Of a stretch of 64,000 nucleotides of DNA, positions 22,164 to 33,307 are shown piece after piece (the first letter of the stretch is position 1; each line of letters opens with the position of its first letter). The notes under the pieces are model-generated. The model was not told where the DNA came from, did not search any database, and was given only the letters and a program-made list of their open reading frames with translations. Source of the DNA: Anthopleura xanthogrammica (Eukaryota > Cnidaria > Anthozoa > Actiniaria > Actiniidae); contig OZ025215.1 of NCBI GenBank assembly GCA_964019055.1, positions 5,807,770 through 5,871,769 on the forward strand. The letters are read 5' to 3'. The translations under genes and the position numbers were made by a program.

Positions 22164-22261
22164 ACATTGAACTCATATGATAAAGCTGTTTGCGTTCAAG
22201 AACATTTATAATTAGTTGTTGTTTAAGTCAGTAAACCTAGGTTAGGTTTAGGGGCCGGGAA

Positions 22262-22627
22262 TGTCGCGGCCAAAACCGCTAGAGTGGGACTAGGGCCGAT
22301 TTCCTCACACATGTTTTATAGTTTAATGTCATCGAGCCGTGTAGCACCAGCAGAAGGACAAAATTGTAAGTTTTTAGCCTTTGATTTCTTCATAGCACGG
22401 TATATCGCCACTCATGTTTATTTTCTATTGTTTACTAGTTGTGAACCGTCATTTGTCATCGCATATTACCGCTTATCAAAGCTTGAAACTGCTTAGAATA
22501 ACTTCAATCGCTCTCTAGAACCGCGTTAAATCGAAAGATGTAGTGTTCAATTAAAGTCAAGTTAAATGTAATCAACGCTTTTTAGAGGAAATAAAAGGAC
22601 GAGTATCACAAGAATTCTGCAGCTACA
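22262..22627 (+). repeat. 3' LTR of BEL element
   Basis: Direct copy of the 5' LTR. It is followed by the CTTCAG target duplication and then sequence paralogous to 46187 onward. Confidence 0.93.
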
Positions 22628-23883
22628 CTTCAGTGAGAGAAAAAGTGGCCTGTAGACCAGATAAACCTGATTATACTGCAAGAATAATATTTCAGTTCCG
22701 TAGAAAACACTTCATAGAAGGTAAATTCATTAATGTTAACTAATATTTCGTAAAAAAATCGACAACAAATGTGTAAACTAGCTGGAGAAACTCTCAGACA
22801 AGCCAAGGACGTTCGGCAAACATTGACAGAAAAACTTGGATAGTTTGTCGTTTTTACTGCATTTTAGATTTTTATCATCTTTTTCTTCAATACTTGTGAA
22901 CCAAAAAAGCGATATTTGAAGCTTTGAATTTTTGTTTTTGATACAATTTCAAGAAAAAAGGCTAAGACTTAGTAAAAAGACTGAGTTCTTTGAAAAATAA
23001 ATTTGACGGCCAGCGAGCTCACACGAGGAATTCTGATGTCAAAACAAGATTCCATATTTCATAATCATATGGATATTTTGACATTTTTATAGATAATTTA
23101 CTTTAATGTTGAATGAAATATGAAAAAGGAATACATATCACACCAAATATTTGCTATTTATCGGGCTTTTCCAGCTATTATTATTACACAATCGCAAAAA
23201 TGATGAGCTTGTGTTTTTTTTATGGATAAGCTTGAAATGTTTTTGTAAGATATTCCCTCGATAATAAAGTTAAGAATAAATCTGAAAAAAATTTCCAAAG
23301 ACCAACTTACTAACAAAGAAAATTATTATCTTGCATTAATGAATATGTCTCTTGTTACATGTGAAGTTCAAGTGAATGTTAAAGCTTAAGCTTATAATAT
23401 TTTTCGACAACTTTCAGTGTAGTTCACTTTCCGCCTAAAAAACTTATAACTTAAGATTTGCTGAATAAAATCCTTGTTCTATACATGTATTCATATGTTC
23501 TATAATTATTTTTCTTCGAATTGATAAGTTTTCTAATGCTTTTGAAGGCTTAAAATAATGATTTTTCTTTTAGTTTTTCCTTCTGGGTTCTGGTAAAATC
23601 AAAATAAGTGGTAACGCTGTAGGCGGCGTTATGCCGCGTCACACAACTGTCACGTCTTTAGCACTATATATACTATTTATGGGAGCTCCGCTTTTAGGCA
23701 GTGCCTAAATCTATATTACTTTATATATTCTCTAGCTACATAATCTTATATACAGCTATTTCAAAAAACGTTGAATACTGAATACTGTATATAGCTGTAT
23801 ATATTATGACAGTCATATATTATCCCTTAATAATGTCACGTCTTAACAAATCATGATTGCGTGACCTTTTGACATAAGCGTGA
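22628..23883. other. Intergenic, paralogous to 46187-48185
   Basis: AT-rich sequence with no convincing reading frame. It aligns with the right copy, which has an extra 744-bp TTAA-flanked element in this stretch. A short repeat of the tail motif (GGAGCTCCGC) is near 23682. Confidence 0.7.
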
Positions 23884-24125
23884 CTAACAAGGGATCAAAT
23901 TTGGAAATTCCCTTACAAACTGGACCATTTTCCCCCCAGCTGTTTTAACGTCTGCAATATAGTCCTTATAGATTTGGTCATCACAAGCCATGGTTTTGGA
24001 TTCGAAACATGCGTAAAAATTTGAAACAGCTTTACACATGTTCCCGCCACTTTTGATCTCTTCTGCATATCGTGACGCACAATAGAGATTCTTTTTGGCG
24101 GTGCAAGGTTTGAACCTGTCTGCCT
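23884..24125 (-). CDS. Terminal exon of a small cysteine-rich protein (unit A)
   Basis: The exon begins after an acceptor (TTTTGATTTCAG on the minus strand) and ends at a TAG. It encodes about 80 residues: EADRFKPCTAKKNLYC, then KSGGNMCKAVSNFYACFESK, ACDDQIYKDY and a terminal PNLIPC. Six spaced cysteines suggest a disulfide-rich extracellular protein. The pattern loosely resembles DUF19-type domains, but I do not recognise the family. The unit D copy (48186-48427) keeps the frame with only a few changes. Upstream exons were not identified; the ATG within the acceptor region is probably not the start. Confidence 0.6.
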
Positions 24126-24252
24126 CTGAAATCAAAATAAGTTTAAGAATTATGGTCTTTTCATATAGCTTTTCTTTTCGAATAATATAAAATTGAAAAA
24201 TAGCCCTTAATAAGTAATGTCGCTTAAATGTGCTGAATAATCCAGTTCTAAT

Positions 24253-24546
24253 TTAGGTGACGAAGCATAAACTTTCATCCACCCGTCCTAAGTTACTTGG
24301 CTGAGCTGAGCCGTAGAAGTTCAGCAATCCTTGTCCTGAGTGTTCGTTCTGTCTTACCGATGTAAAAACTCTCTCGATCAATACCATTAGAACCATTGCA
24401 GCAAATGCGATATATACCAGCCCACAAGTATCCTCCTTCCTTATGATCCAATTTTTGACTTGATTTTCATGCATGGATTGAAAGACCCTTAATAGTGAAG
24501 TGAAATGTCGCTTTCCTTCATCAAATATCTTTGGACCTACGACCAT
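24253..24546 (-). pseudogene. Possible GIY-YIG (Penelope-like) endonuclease remnant
   Basis: An open 97-aa frame exists, but the neighbouring minus-strand frame reads AGIYRICCNGSNG, then ESFYIGKTERTLRTRIAELL, and soon stops. That resembles the GIY-YIG nuclease found in Penelope-like retroelements. A paralogous copy lies at 48555-48848. Short and degenerate; no reverse transcriptase seen nearby. Confidence 0.35.
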
Positions 24547-25708
24547 ACATTTTCTATGGATTTCATAACTACTATCACATCACTTCAACTCTTTCAAAAA
24601 AAGTATTGGCTAGATTCATTTTTACAGAATTGATTTAAGCATTAAAATTGGCAAAGTACTCTTGCAACATGGCTTCCATGTTATCAAATTTATTTATTTA
24701 TTTATTTACAATGATATTTTAACAGGATGCTAATTCACTTTAGTGATTTTCAAGAAGGTCCTGTAAATCTGCAGTCAGTCAATAGCATCTTGGTTAATCT
24801 CGCTAGCTTGCACATCGTCGGAGCTTGAACTCTTGTTCTTTTATTTTGTTTGTCCATTCTGTCCATTCGTGAGCTCGGCGGCGTTCCCGGATTGGCTGAA
24901 GTTCAAGTCCAAATATATTATCAGCTGTAAGTTCTTAACTGTTATTCAGGGAATGTCAATATCAATGTCAGTTTCAATGAAACCTCTGTATGGTTGATCA
25001 TCTTCATCGAAATGCATGAGATATACAGTGATTCCATTTAACTCGTTTAAATTAAAAGATGTCGATTAATACCGGCATTAATCAGTGTTAGGATCGATTT
25101 TGTAGAGAACATTTATGTGTTCCCGCGAAAGTTTGTGGAATTTGGAATATTGGTTTTAGATTTATTCAGTGTGTGTGCATTCTTGACTATGCCGTTTGTA
25201 CTTGGAAATATTTTAGCACTGCATGAAATGAGCGAGGCAAATATTGTTCACACATCATAAATCGGTTCACTGATCAAACACAAAGCATTCAGTCGAGGTT
25301 TCAAGGTTCAAATTTGAAAAATCCATTGAAACCATCTTGTAGCCTCGATGGAATGCTTTGTGTTTTATTAGTGAACCGATGTATGACAAATAGTGAATCA
25401 AGGAAGACAGTATTAATTAATTCGCCGAAAAAGAATAAACACAACATTTCCTGCAGGTTTATAACTGTTTTTATCGCGCATTAAAACTTCCTGTTTTTCT
25501 TGCTTTGTTTTCATTTAGTAACTACTGACCTGTTTGTGGGCATAAATACAATAATCTCTCTCAATTAAAACTCTTAGCTACCATATTCATTGATTTGAAT
25601 AGAGTTTTAATGACATACACGAAAACAAAACAAAAAACTCCAAATATAACTTGAAATTGATAAAACAGATGAACTACTTATAGATCCTAGTATAGGTTTC
25701 ACCAAATC

Positions 25709-26206
25709 CATAGTTAATGGAGTGGAATGGTTTGGAAACCTATTGTTATAGGTTTTTGTTTGGCGAGCGATGTTGAAACGTACCATCACGTGATACTGAC
25801 CGTGCACAGTGAACCAAAGCAAGTATGGCTGAAAATACTAGTTTCTGTACTATTTTCATGTACGAACATTTTGAAAGTGTAAAATTTTCATTCTAAGATT
25901 ACAAAGAAGAGGATAAATAATTCCGCGCAGATACAGTTAAGTTACTAGATGATAAAAGAGAAAGCGTTCAAAAAGGTGATTACCCTTTTCAGTAAACAAT
26001 TAATCTCCATCATATAGAATTAATTAACAAATATCTCCTATTTTATAACATTTTTGAGGAAAAAAAGTCTATGTTCCCTAATTTATGATGAACAAACGCT
26101 GCAACTTTTCCTTCTCTGTGCACGGTCAACGTCATATAACAATAGAAAAGGTTGAACAAAAACCTAGAACAATAGGTTTCCAAACCATTCCACTCCATTA
26201 ACTATG
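25709..26206. mobile_element. hAT-like MITE (498 bp)
   Basis: Absent from the paralogous site at about 50171 (CACCAAATCGTAC). Flanked by CCAAATC at 25702-25708 and 26207-26213 (7 bp exact; an 8-bp duplication would need one mismatch). Inverted ends start CATAGTTAATGGAGTGGAAT and continue through GGTTTGGAAACCTATTG. A second inverted pair (GTGCACGG) lies inside. No coding frame. Confidence 0.8.
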
Positions 26207-26778
26207 CCAAATCGTACAAAAACGAATATTTATCGCTCTATACATATCGCTGCTATTCGGCAATCGGCTCAAATTTCTAAAGAAAAGTAATATCGCGACC
26301 TATTTGTTTAGTTAATGTGTCAATGTTTTTCTTGTTTTGTTTTCATTTTGATTATTAAACTGTTTGTGGACGTAAATACAACTGCATGATCATTCTTTAA
26401 TAATTAAAACTGTTAGAAACCTATTCATCGATTTGAATAGAGTTTTAATGACAGTCACGAATACAACCTCCAATATAACTACTTCTACAATACTGGTTCT
26501 TAGTACCGACAGCATCATATCGTACAACAACAAATATTTAAGGTGATTAAGGTGAGACAAAAACTGAAGCTTATAAAGTAAAGAACGCCTACTTTCTTTC
26601 TGTTTTGTGTATCCGCTCATATTTTTGGTTTCTCTAGCGGTTCAACTAGGGTTGTTTTTCCTTTTTTTATTACAAATAAAACCAAGCATATCTAAGTCAA
26701 AGTAGCGCCGATTAATTATGTATGGTCTTCCATGCAGGTGTATATGGCATTCACTTTCTTGACACAGATTCCTTCACG

Positions 26779-28054
26779 ATGGCTATGCTAGTAAGCATTC
26801 TACTTGCTTGTATAAAAGTTCTGAAGGCAGTCGCGGCTGAGGAAACCTGTCCAGTGGTCAGATACACTGGCAGATTCAAAGAGAGTAACCACGTCAAAGA
26901 CCACGCTCTGCTTGGACAATCCTACAAGAACTTGACCATCAATACCGTACAGGAGTGCTTCAGTGTCTGTATTCATGACTGTCGATGTGTGTCTTATCAA
27001 CTATCTGGTAGACGATGTGAGCTGATCGACGAGGACAGACACACAGCTCCTGACCTTTTCAAACCATTGGCTAGATACAAGTACTACGAGCTGAAGCAAC
27101 AGTTTAAAAAGGTACAATGATCAGAAATAATACTAATTAACACAGTGCAAAACCGCATCAGATAATGTTTTCATCACCCTTCTTTGTATAATGCACTTCT
27201 GAAGTTTTCATTTTTCTAAATATATTTTTAATCTATTTCAGTCCAACAGTCTTGGTTGTTCAAGTCAGTGTCATAACGGCTGTTGTCGTTATTCTCAACC
27301 TTGTCTAAACGGTGGAACCTGCATCGAAACGTGCCAAAACGTTAACCGCAAGTTTCAGTGCAAATGTCCACAGGGTTTTGGTGGAAGAGTTTGTCAGATT
27401 CATACTCAGTCTTGTGCTGCCTATAGCACAATGTCTGTGCCAAACATCTACCCAATCCAAACAACAAATGGTAGTGCGTTGAAGGTGTACTGTGATATGA
27501 CATCAGAGCCAGGGATGGTGTGGACTTTGATCGAGTCATTTGCTCTTTCAAAAAAAGAAAAATTCAAAGCTGCACCCATGACAAAGGATTTTTCCTCCAA
27601 CGAAGAAAACCCTCCCAACTGGTCTGACTATCGCATGTCACGCAATACAATGCAACACGTCAAACGTGATGCTACTCACTGGAGAGCCACTTGCAACTAT
27701 GACACTGATGGGCTGGTCAAGACAGACTACATCCGGGGACGTCTCAGTGACATGGATATTCTGACGTACGTGGGAGGCCACACATGTGCTAGAGTCGAGT
27801 ACATCAATGTGCGTGGTATCAGCTGTCAGAACTGCACCTCACACTTAAATCAAAAGTCTGCTCTTCATATATTTATTGACAGCGGGCGTGGATTAAACAT
27901 GGGTTGCCAATGGAATGGAAGTTCTGGAGACGCACTGAAAAAAGGTAATGACTGGTGCGACAATTTTGGAAAATATGGTGTTGCAAACCCTGCTCATCGA
28001 TGCTCATCTTCGCCTTCATCTACCACCCAGTGGTGGCTTGGGAAACATGTATAA
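26779..28054 (+). CDS. Secreted PAN-EGF-fibrinogen-like protein, gene A
   Basis: Two exons, 26779-27111 and 27242-28054, phase 0, 381 aa. The start ATG gives a clear signal peptide (MAMLVSILLACIKVLKAVAA). Exon 1 then encodes a PAN/apple-like domain (CPVVRYTG to KYYELKQ). Exon 2 encodes an EGF-like domain (CLNGGTC..CKCPQGFGGRVC), then a fibrinogen-related start (SVPNIYPIQ, LKVYCDMTSEPGMVWTLIES) and a cysteine-bearing C-terminal domain ending WWLGKHV. AATAAA at 28189-28194 is a likely poly(A) signal. Domain order resembles coral skeletal organic-matrix proteins such as USOMP5 or cnidarian lectin-like proteins; adhesion or matrix function is inferred. Frames are intact. Confidence 0.85.
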
Positions 28055-28853
28055 CGACGCGACTTTCTCTTCAGGTTTTGATGTTCCGCCTTAAAATAGT
28101 ATCGCTCAACCTAATTTTGTAGCTTAAAACATTCCTTATTAGTAACTGCATGATAATGGATGGAACGTCTATTAAAAACCCCGGACAGAATAAACTTCCT
28201 GCGGCTAAAATGATGAGTGTAACTCTAGACAACAGGACAGGTGATAATCGAACTTAAAGAATATGTTGTTCTGAATTCGTTGTTGCACTGAGATTATGAA
28301 TAAAGTGATAGTAATGTAGAAATTATAAAAACAAACTTGAATTTTTCTAGACGTTGACTTGAATACATGAATGTCTTGATACTCACACCTTGACCTTGAA
28401 GAGGTGGTTACATAATGCTTTAATAACCTGAACTTCACCAAACGTTAACTGTTGCATGTTAATCAATAAGATTTGGCTTTACTATTGTAGAGTATAGTAG
28501 AATGATATGAAAATAGAATTGAAAATGTTCCAATAAAAATAATGTTCTCGATGATAGCACAAGCGAATGGAAAATCAAATAAAAATGTAAACCATAATAT
28601 TTTCTTGCGCTCGTCTTTATAATTTTATAATTTCCCCACGGTATCGTTTGTAGTCTATATTTAGAACTTATCCCCTCTGGCTTTCTATCAACATTTACAA
28701 ACAAGAATTTTAAGTTATGTGAAAGGGAATAATAAATTTATTTTCTAAAAGGAAATACACCTCTTCGCGAGTTCAAATCGTCGGGTTTTATATACTTATT
28801 TCAATAAAGTTACTCACCTGAAAAGCTACAAAGCTGAGACCGACAAGGAATAT

Positions 28854-29150
28854 TTAACAATTAGTCCTCGAGTCCGAATGGTCTACGAGTCAATAGCCCA
28901 TGAGGCCGAAGGCCGAATGGGCTATTGACTCGTAGGCCATGAGGGCGAGAGGTCTAATTGTTTTAGTAAAAACCTACTAATCGGTCCAGTAAAAGGATGC
29001 AAAAAGTTTTGGATTTTGCTTTAAATATATTTCTTTTGGTTTTCACAACCAGCGCTTTTCGCTACTAGAGGTCTATCACTAATAGACCCCTAGTAGCTCA
29101 GCCAATCACAGGGCTCGATTGGTGATAGACCATTAGTAGGTTTTTTCTAA
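28854..29150. mobile_element. Inverted-repeat insertion downstream of gene A
   Basis: Missing at the paralogous position near 52830. Contains two nested palindromes: GAGTCAATAGCCCAT against ATGGGCTATTGACTC near 28890-28935, and AGGTCTATCACTAATAGACC near 29067. The AAACCTACTAAT at 28972 is inverse to ATTAGTAGGTTT near 29132. Exact ends and target duplication are unclear. Confidence 0.55.
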
Positions 29151-30158
29151 GGGTAAAAATATTATAAGTTTTACAGTTGCTTCAACTGCTTGATAACCAT
29201 TGGTGGACTTAAGGTCTTTCACCAGTTACAGATTCTCCTCCTGTGAGCATCCTCAAAATGCATTTTGTATCAAAGGCTTTACTTGTTGGATATGAAATGT
29301 TTCCCATGATCTTTACAGGATTTTGGTGACTAACTTTATTGAAATAAGTATATATGCGTTGATATTATACTTCAATTACTGATTTCAGTGTATTTTGTGT
29401 AGCATTCGTTTTTAGATTTTAGATTTTCTACAACGCAGTTGTTTGTAAAATCCGTAAAATTGACCACATACGGTAAAACATCGTCTTTTGGCGTGAAATT
29501 GGAATAATTTCAAATAGTCATAACTTTTAAACTATTGAATTGCGGTGTTCAATTTGAAGATTGAATTGAAAAGTTCAAGAAACTGGAATTATTTATTATA
29601 TCACAATTGGTATTCAAAATTTTGGCGCCAAAATCAATCAATCACTGTGATGACACAATGTCAATCATTTCAGGAACACAACTGTAATCAAGGTTTGCTT
29701 ATTGTGAACTGTCCCTGTATGAAGTTTCAACGAATTCTTATGTACTGCTCTTAAGTTATTTACTTATAATGACCCCTTTTTGACCATCGTGATGATAAGG
29801 CCATACAAGTAATATGGTGAGACACAACATAATAATGTGTATCGTTTTAACCATAAATACCATAGTAAAAGACATGTTTTGAGATCAATTCTTAAGTGCT
29901 GGTCATTATGGGTTTTTTTTTAATCAAAGTGGTCAGCGGCAGTGAAGTAACCATCTGAGAGAGCCTGGAACTAGCAACAAGTCGAAACCGTGAGAGACAA
30001 CGCGGCAACGTTGTTTTTTAGTAAAATTGCCCATAAAAACTAAAAATTTTAATCCAGAATTAATCGAATAAAGCCGCCGAAGACTGAAGCATTCAGCATC
30101 TTATAAAATGACGTCACACCTACCACCCAAAAATTATATATTTTCTAAACTTTAGTTA

Positions 30159-30371
30159 AGGCCCGTTTACAGTAGCAAATTTATCGCGCAACTTGAGCGG
30201 CGATTTCAATGGCGATTTTATCGCGACCCAAATCGCAGCGAGTTGCACTAAATTTCGATCATGTTTGAATTGGCGGCGACGTAGCTGCGATCATCGACGT
30301 GAAATCGCCATAAAATCGCCATAAAATCGCCGCTCAAGTCGCGCGACAAAGCTGCTAGTGTAAACGGGCCT
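30159..30371. mobile_element. TTA-site MITE (213 bp)
   Basis: Ends AGGCCCGTTTACA and TGTAAACGGGCCT; flanking TTA duplicated (30156-30158, 30372-30374). The empty site is in unit C near 38818 (TTTAGTTAGTCCCAC). Long GC-richer inverted arms carry ATCGCC/GGCGAT motifs. A TTA duplication fits a Harbinger-type MITE. Confidence 0.8.
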
Positions 30372-30680
30372 TTAGTCCCACTACACTGTTTTCCTTTAAT
30401 TTGCGTACGTTTTACTTTAACAGTTATCTTTTCTATATTTCATTAACCTTTTTAAGCAATAGAAACAAACATTTTGTGCTTCTTTTGTCTTTTTATTTGA
30501 AAAAACAAAACTTTGTTGAATGAAAATTCACTACGAAAGATTAAAACAATCTTGAAAATCAGAAATTGCCCATTTTGTGCAGATTTTGGAGTTAAAATGT
30601 AGTAGAGGAACTTTCATTTGTGAGCTGTCAATCACAAACCATGTCTTTACCGGTGAAATAGAGCATAGGTTTTTGGAGTG

Positions 30681-30770
30681 AATTAGCCAATGAGAGCGCG
30701 CGTACTATCTAAGCTATATTATAATTTATTATATGGCTACGATAGTACGCGCGCTCTGATTGGCTGATTT
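30681..30770. repeat. Palindrome with GCGCGC arms
   Basis: AGAGCGCGCGTACTATC (left) and GATAGTACGCGCGCTCT (right) form a near-perfect hairpin with an AT-rich loop, extended by AGCCAAT/ATTGGCT. The related motif GCGCGCTCTGATTGG recurs at about 37793, indicating a dispersed foldback family. Confidence 0.65.
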
Positions 30771-31435
30771 CCGGTCTGAGATTTTTCCATCTCAGACCGT
30801 TACTATGACAATGGGTGCGGATCGTATATCAAATTTGCGAGTTTGTTTACACGAAATTACGAAATTACGCGAAATTTGAAATTTTTTCTCGTTAAACAAG
30901 AAATTTATAAGCAAAATAAAACAAAAAGCGAACAGTCAAGAACAGATTGAAAACTTCGTTACAAACCAGAAAGCTAAAAATACGATTAGAAAAACCAAGT
31001 CGGACATGAACATACTCCATAAATATGTAAACAGCCTTGGAAAAAACACAGAGATTGAAAGCTTACCAGCTAACGACCTAGACCATCTGTTAAACAAGTT
31101 CTTGTTTAGTTTGTTCCACTTCGATGAATGAGCTTAGTTCTATTACGATTGTTTTAAAAAAACAACTTAGAAACATTTATAATGCTTGAACTTCTGTGAC
31201 ATCGGTCTGAAGGGTCTTTAAAGTTCTTTGTGTAAAAAAAAATAGCAGTTTCCTGATGTAATAAACGCACGATTTGACAATTTGACTTTATGTGTTTTGC
31301 TAGTTGGAAACGATCGATACCTGGCCAATCGATATTCGCGCGATACCGGAAGTTCGCGTGTTTTTTGTCGACGCAGCTAAAAAAAACAGCCATATAATAA
31401 ACGATTTATTAACCTCGCTTGCTCGGTCTTTACGA

Positions 31436-31515
31436 GAAAATATCAGACCTCGGTCTTTTTTGTACGGACCTCGCGCAAGACCTCGGTCTGATATTTTCCC
31501 GTACAGACCTCGCGC
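31436..31515. repeat. Inverted repeat with GACCTCG motifs
   Basis: GAAAATATCAGACCTCGGTC is followed by its inverse (GACCTCGGTCTGATATTTTC). CGAG/CTCG-rich arms suggest a MITE fragment. No gene here. Confidence 0.5.
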
Positions 31516-31669
31516 TCGGTTAAAAATCCTTTAGTAAGCTTAATTCAAGTTGATGAGTCTGACCTGCAATTCAGATTTGAGCTCAATCATTCCACTGAGC
31601 TGCAAAAAGCATCGTCAAATACTCGTTTTAGAATACTCCAGTTTTGCCTTCGTTCGAATTCGTTTCGCG

Positions 31670-31872
31670 TTTATAAGTCATCTATTCAAATACACCATTA
31701 AAAGTCCGTGGAATTGGTATTATTCCACTTGCACATTCTTTACATTACAGTTGGCTGTTGCTAATGATTTGCAAAAGTCAACTGTAATGTAAAGAATGTG
31801 TAAGTTGAACTATACCAATGTTTTAAAATCCAACGGACTTTTAAAGATGTCGTTGAATAGCTGACTTATAAA
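31670..31872. repeat. Foldback element (unit B)
   Basis: Arms contain TTATAAGTCAGCTATTCAA, AAAAGTCCGTGG and CTTTACATTACAGTTG, mirrored to the right as CAACTGTAATGTAAAG, CGGACTTTTAA and GACTTATAA. Copies occur at 39061-39263, 58760-58935 and, split, at 55171-55242 plus 58352-58480. Confidence 0.75.
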
Positions 31873-32079
31873 CGAGGCTAAGCCTGTGCAAATGAGCCCG
31901 TGGTCTTCAAAAACAGCGGTTTGCATCAAATGCAAAAATGGTCTATTGCGCTTTTTGCATACAGTTGAATTCGTTATTGTAATTCATCTAGTATATAACC
32001 TAGGCGAAATAATGCACGCTTGACGATATTTGAATGGGCAAAAAAAAGCAGTGGTAAATTTTAAGAGAAAGTCACGTGG

Positions 32080-33307
32080 TTAGACAGCTGCTCCAAACCA
32101 CCACTGGGTGGTAGATGAAGGCGAAGATGAGCATCGATGAGCAGGGTTTATAACACCGTATTTTCCAAAATTGTCGCACCAATTATTGTTATTACCAGTA
32201 GTGCTGCCTTTCCGTCCATCCCACTGACACTTCATGCCTGTCCATCCGCTGCCACATCCAATATCAACAAATGGATGCAGAGCAGAGTCTTGCCTAAAAT
32301 GTATAGTACAGTTCTGACAGCTGATACCACGCACGTTGATGTACTCGACTCTAGCACATGTGTAGCCTCCCACGTACGTCATAACATCCATCTTACTGAG
32401 ACGTCCCCGGATGTAGTCTGTATTGAACAGTCCATCAGTGTCATACTTACAAGTGGCTCTCCAGTGAGTAGCATCACGTTTGACGTGTTGCATTGTATTG
32501 CGTGACATGCGATAGTCAGACCAGTTGGGAGGGTTTTCTTCGTTGGAGGGAAAATCCTTTGTCATGGGTGCGGCTTTGAATTTTTCTTTTTTTGAAAGTG
32601 CAAATGACTCGATCAAAGTCCACACCATCCCCGGCTCTGACGTCATATCACAGTACACCTTCAAAGCACTATTATTGGTTATTTGGATTGGGTAGATGTT
32701 AGGAACAGACCTTGTGCTGTACCCAAAACATGAAGGAGGAATCTGACAAACTCTTCCACCAAAACCCTGTGGACATTTGCACTGAAACTTGCGTGTGACG
32801 TTTTGGCACATTTCGATGCAGGTTCCACCGTTTAGACAAGGTTGAGAATAACGACAACAGCCGTTTTGACACTGACTCGAACAACCAAGACTGTTGGACT
32901 GCAACATATTTAAAGCTTATTAATAAAAATTGCGATGAATTTTTGCCCTGTGTTAGTATTATTTCTGATCATTGTACCTTTTTAAACTGTTGCTTCAGCT
33001 CGTAGTACTTGTATCCAGCCAATGGTTTGAAAAGGTCAGGAGCTGTGTGTCTGTCCTCGTCGATCAGCTCACATCGTCTACCAGATAGTTGATAGGACAC
33101 ACATCGACAGTCATGAATACAGACACTGAAGCACTCCTGTACGGTTTTGGTGGTCAGGTTTTTGTAGGATCGTCCAAGCAGGGCGTGGTCTTTGACGTGG
33201 TTACTCTCTTTGAATATGCCAGTGTATCTGACCACTGGACAGGTTTCTTCAGCCGCTACTGTCTTCAGAACTTGTATACAAGCAAGTATGATACTTAGCG
33301 TAGCCAT
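32080..33307 (-). CDS. Secreted PAN-EGF-fibrinogen-like protein, gene B
   Basis: Exon 1 33307-32978, exon 2 32898-32080, phase 0, 79-bp intron, 382 aa. The signal peptide is MATLSIILACIQVLKTVAA; the start is the first ATG. Domains are as in gene A, with six EGF cysteines present and LKVYCDMTSEPGMVWT. The C-terminal region differs from A and D: it has SGWTGMKCQWDGRKGSTTG plus an Asn run (GNNNNWCDNFG) and ends WWFGAAV. Frames are intact. It is divergently paired with the broken cysteine-rich exon at 35688-36935. Confidence 0.85.

Larger units (their letters stand above)
7278..22627 (+). mobile_element. BEL/Pao LTR retrotransposon, interrupted by a Mutator-like element
   Basis: 366-bp direct LTRs (7278-7643, 22262-22627) begin TG and end CA, and I see one difference between them. 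They are flanked by a 6-bp CTTCAG duplication. The paralogous empty site (about 46176-46190) has CTTCAG once, followed by GGAGAG. Without the nested 7.7-kb element the retrotransposon is about 7.6 kb. A purine-rich tract (GGGGCCGGGAA) lies just before the 3' LTR. I could not recognise a tRNA primer-binding site after the 5' LTR. One gag-pol frame, now broken by the insertion and a stop codon. Confidence 0.92.
1..30000. repeat. Left copy of segmental duplication (paralogous to 43771-54800)
   Basis: Bases 1-2037, 7101-7277 and 22628 to about 29995 align in order, nearly base for base, with about 43816-46020, 46021-46187 and 46187-54785. The gaps in this alignment are the two large transposons at 2038-7100 and 7278-22627 plus several MITEs. 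The copy starts before the window. It ends near 29995, where the paralog diverges after the shared GTGAGAGAC. The empty sites in the right copy show that these transposons arrived after the duplication (or were absent from one parental haplotype). Confidence 0.85.

Noticed and set aside
32137..32505. 122-aa plus-strand frame in gene B (and 40412-40777)
   Set aside because: Antisense shadow of exon 2.
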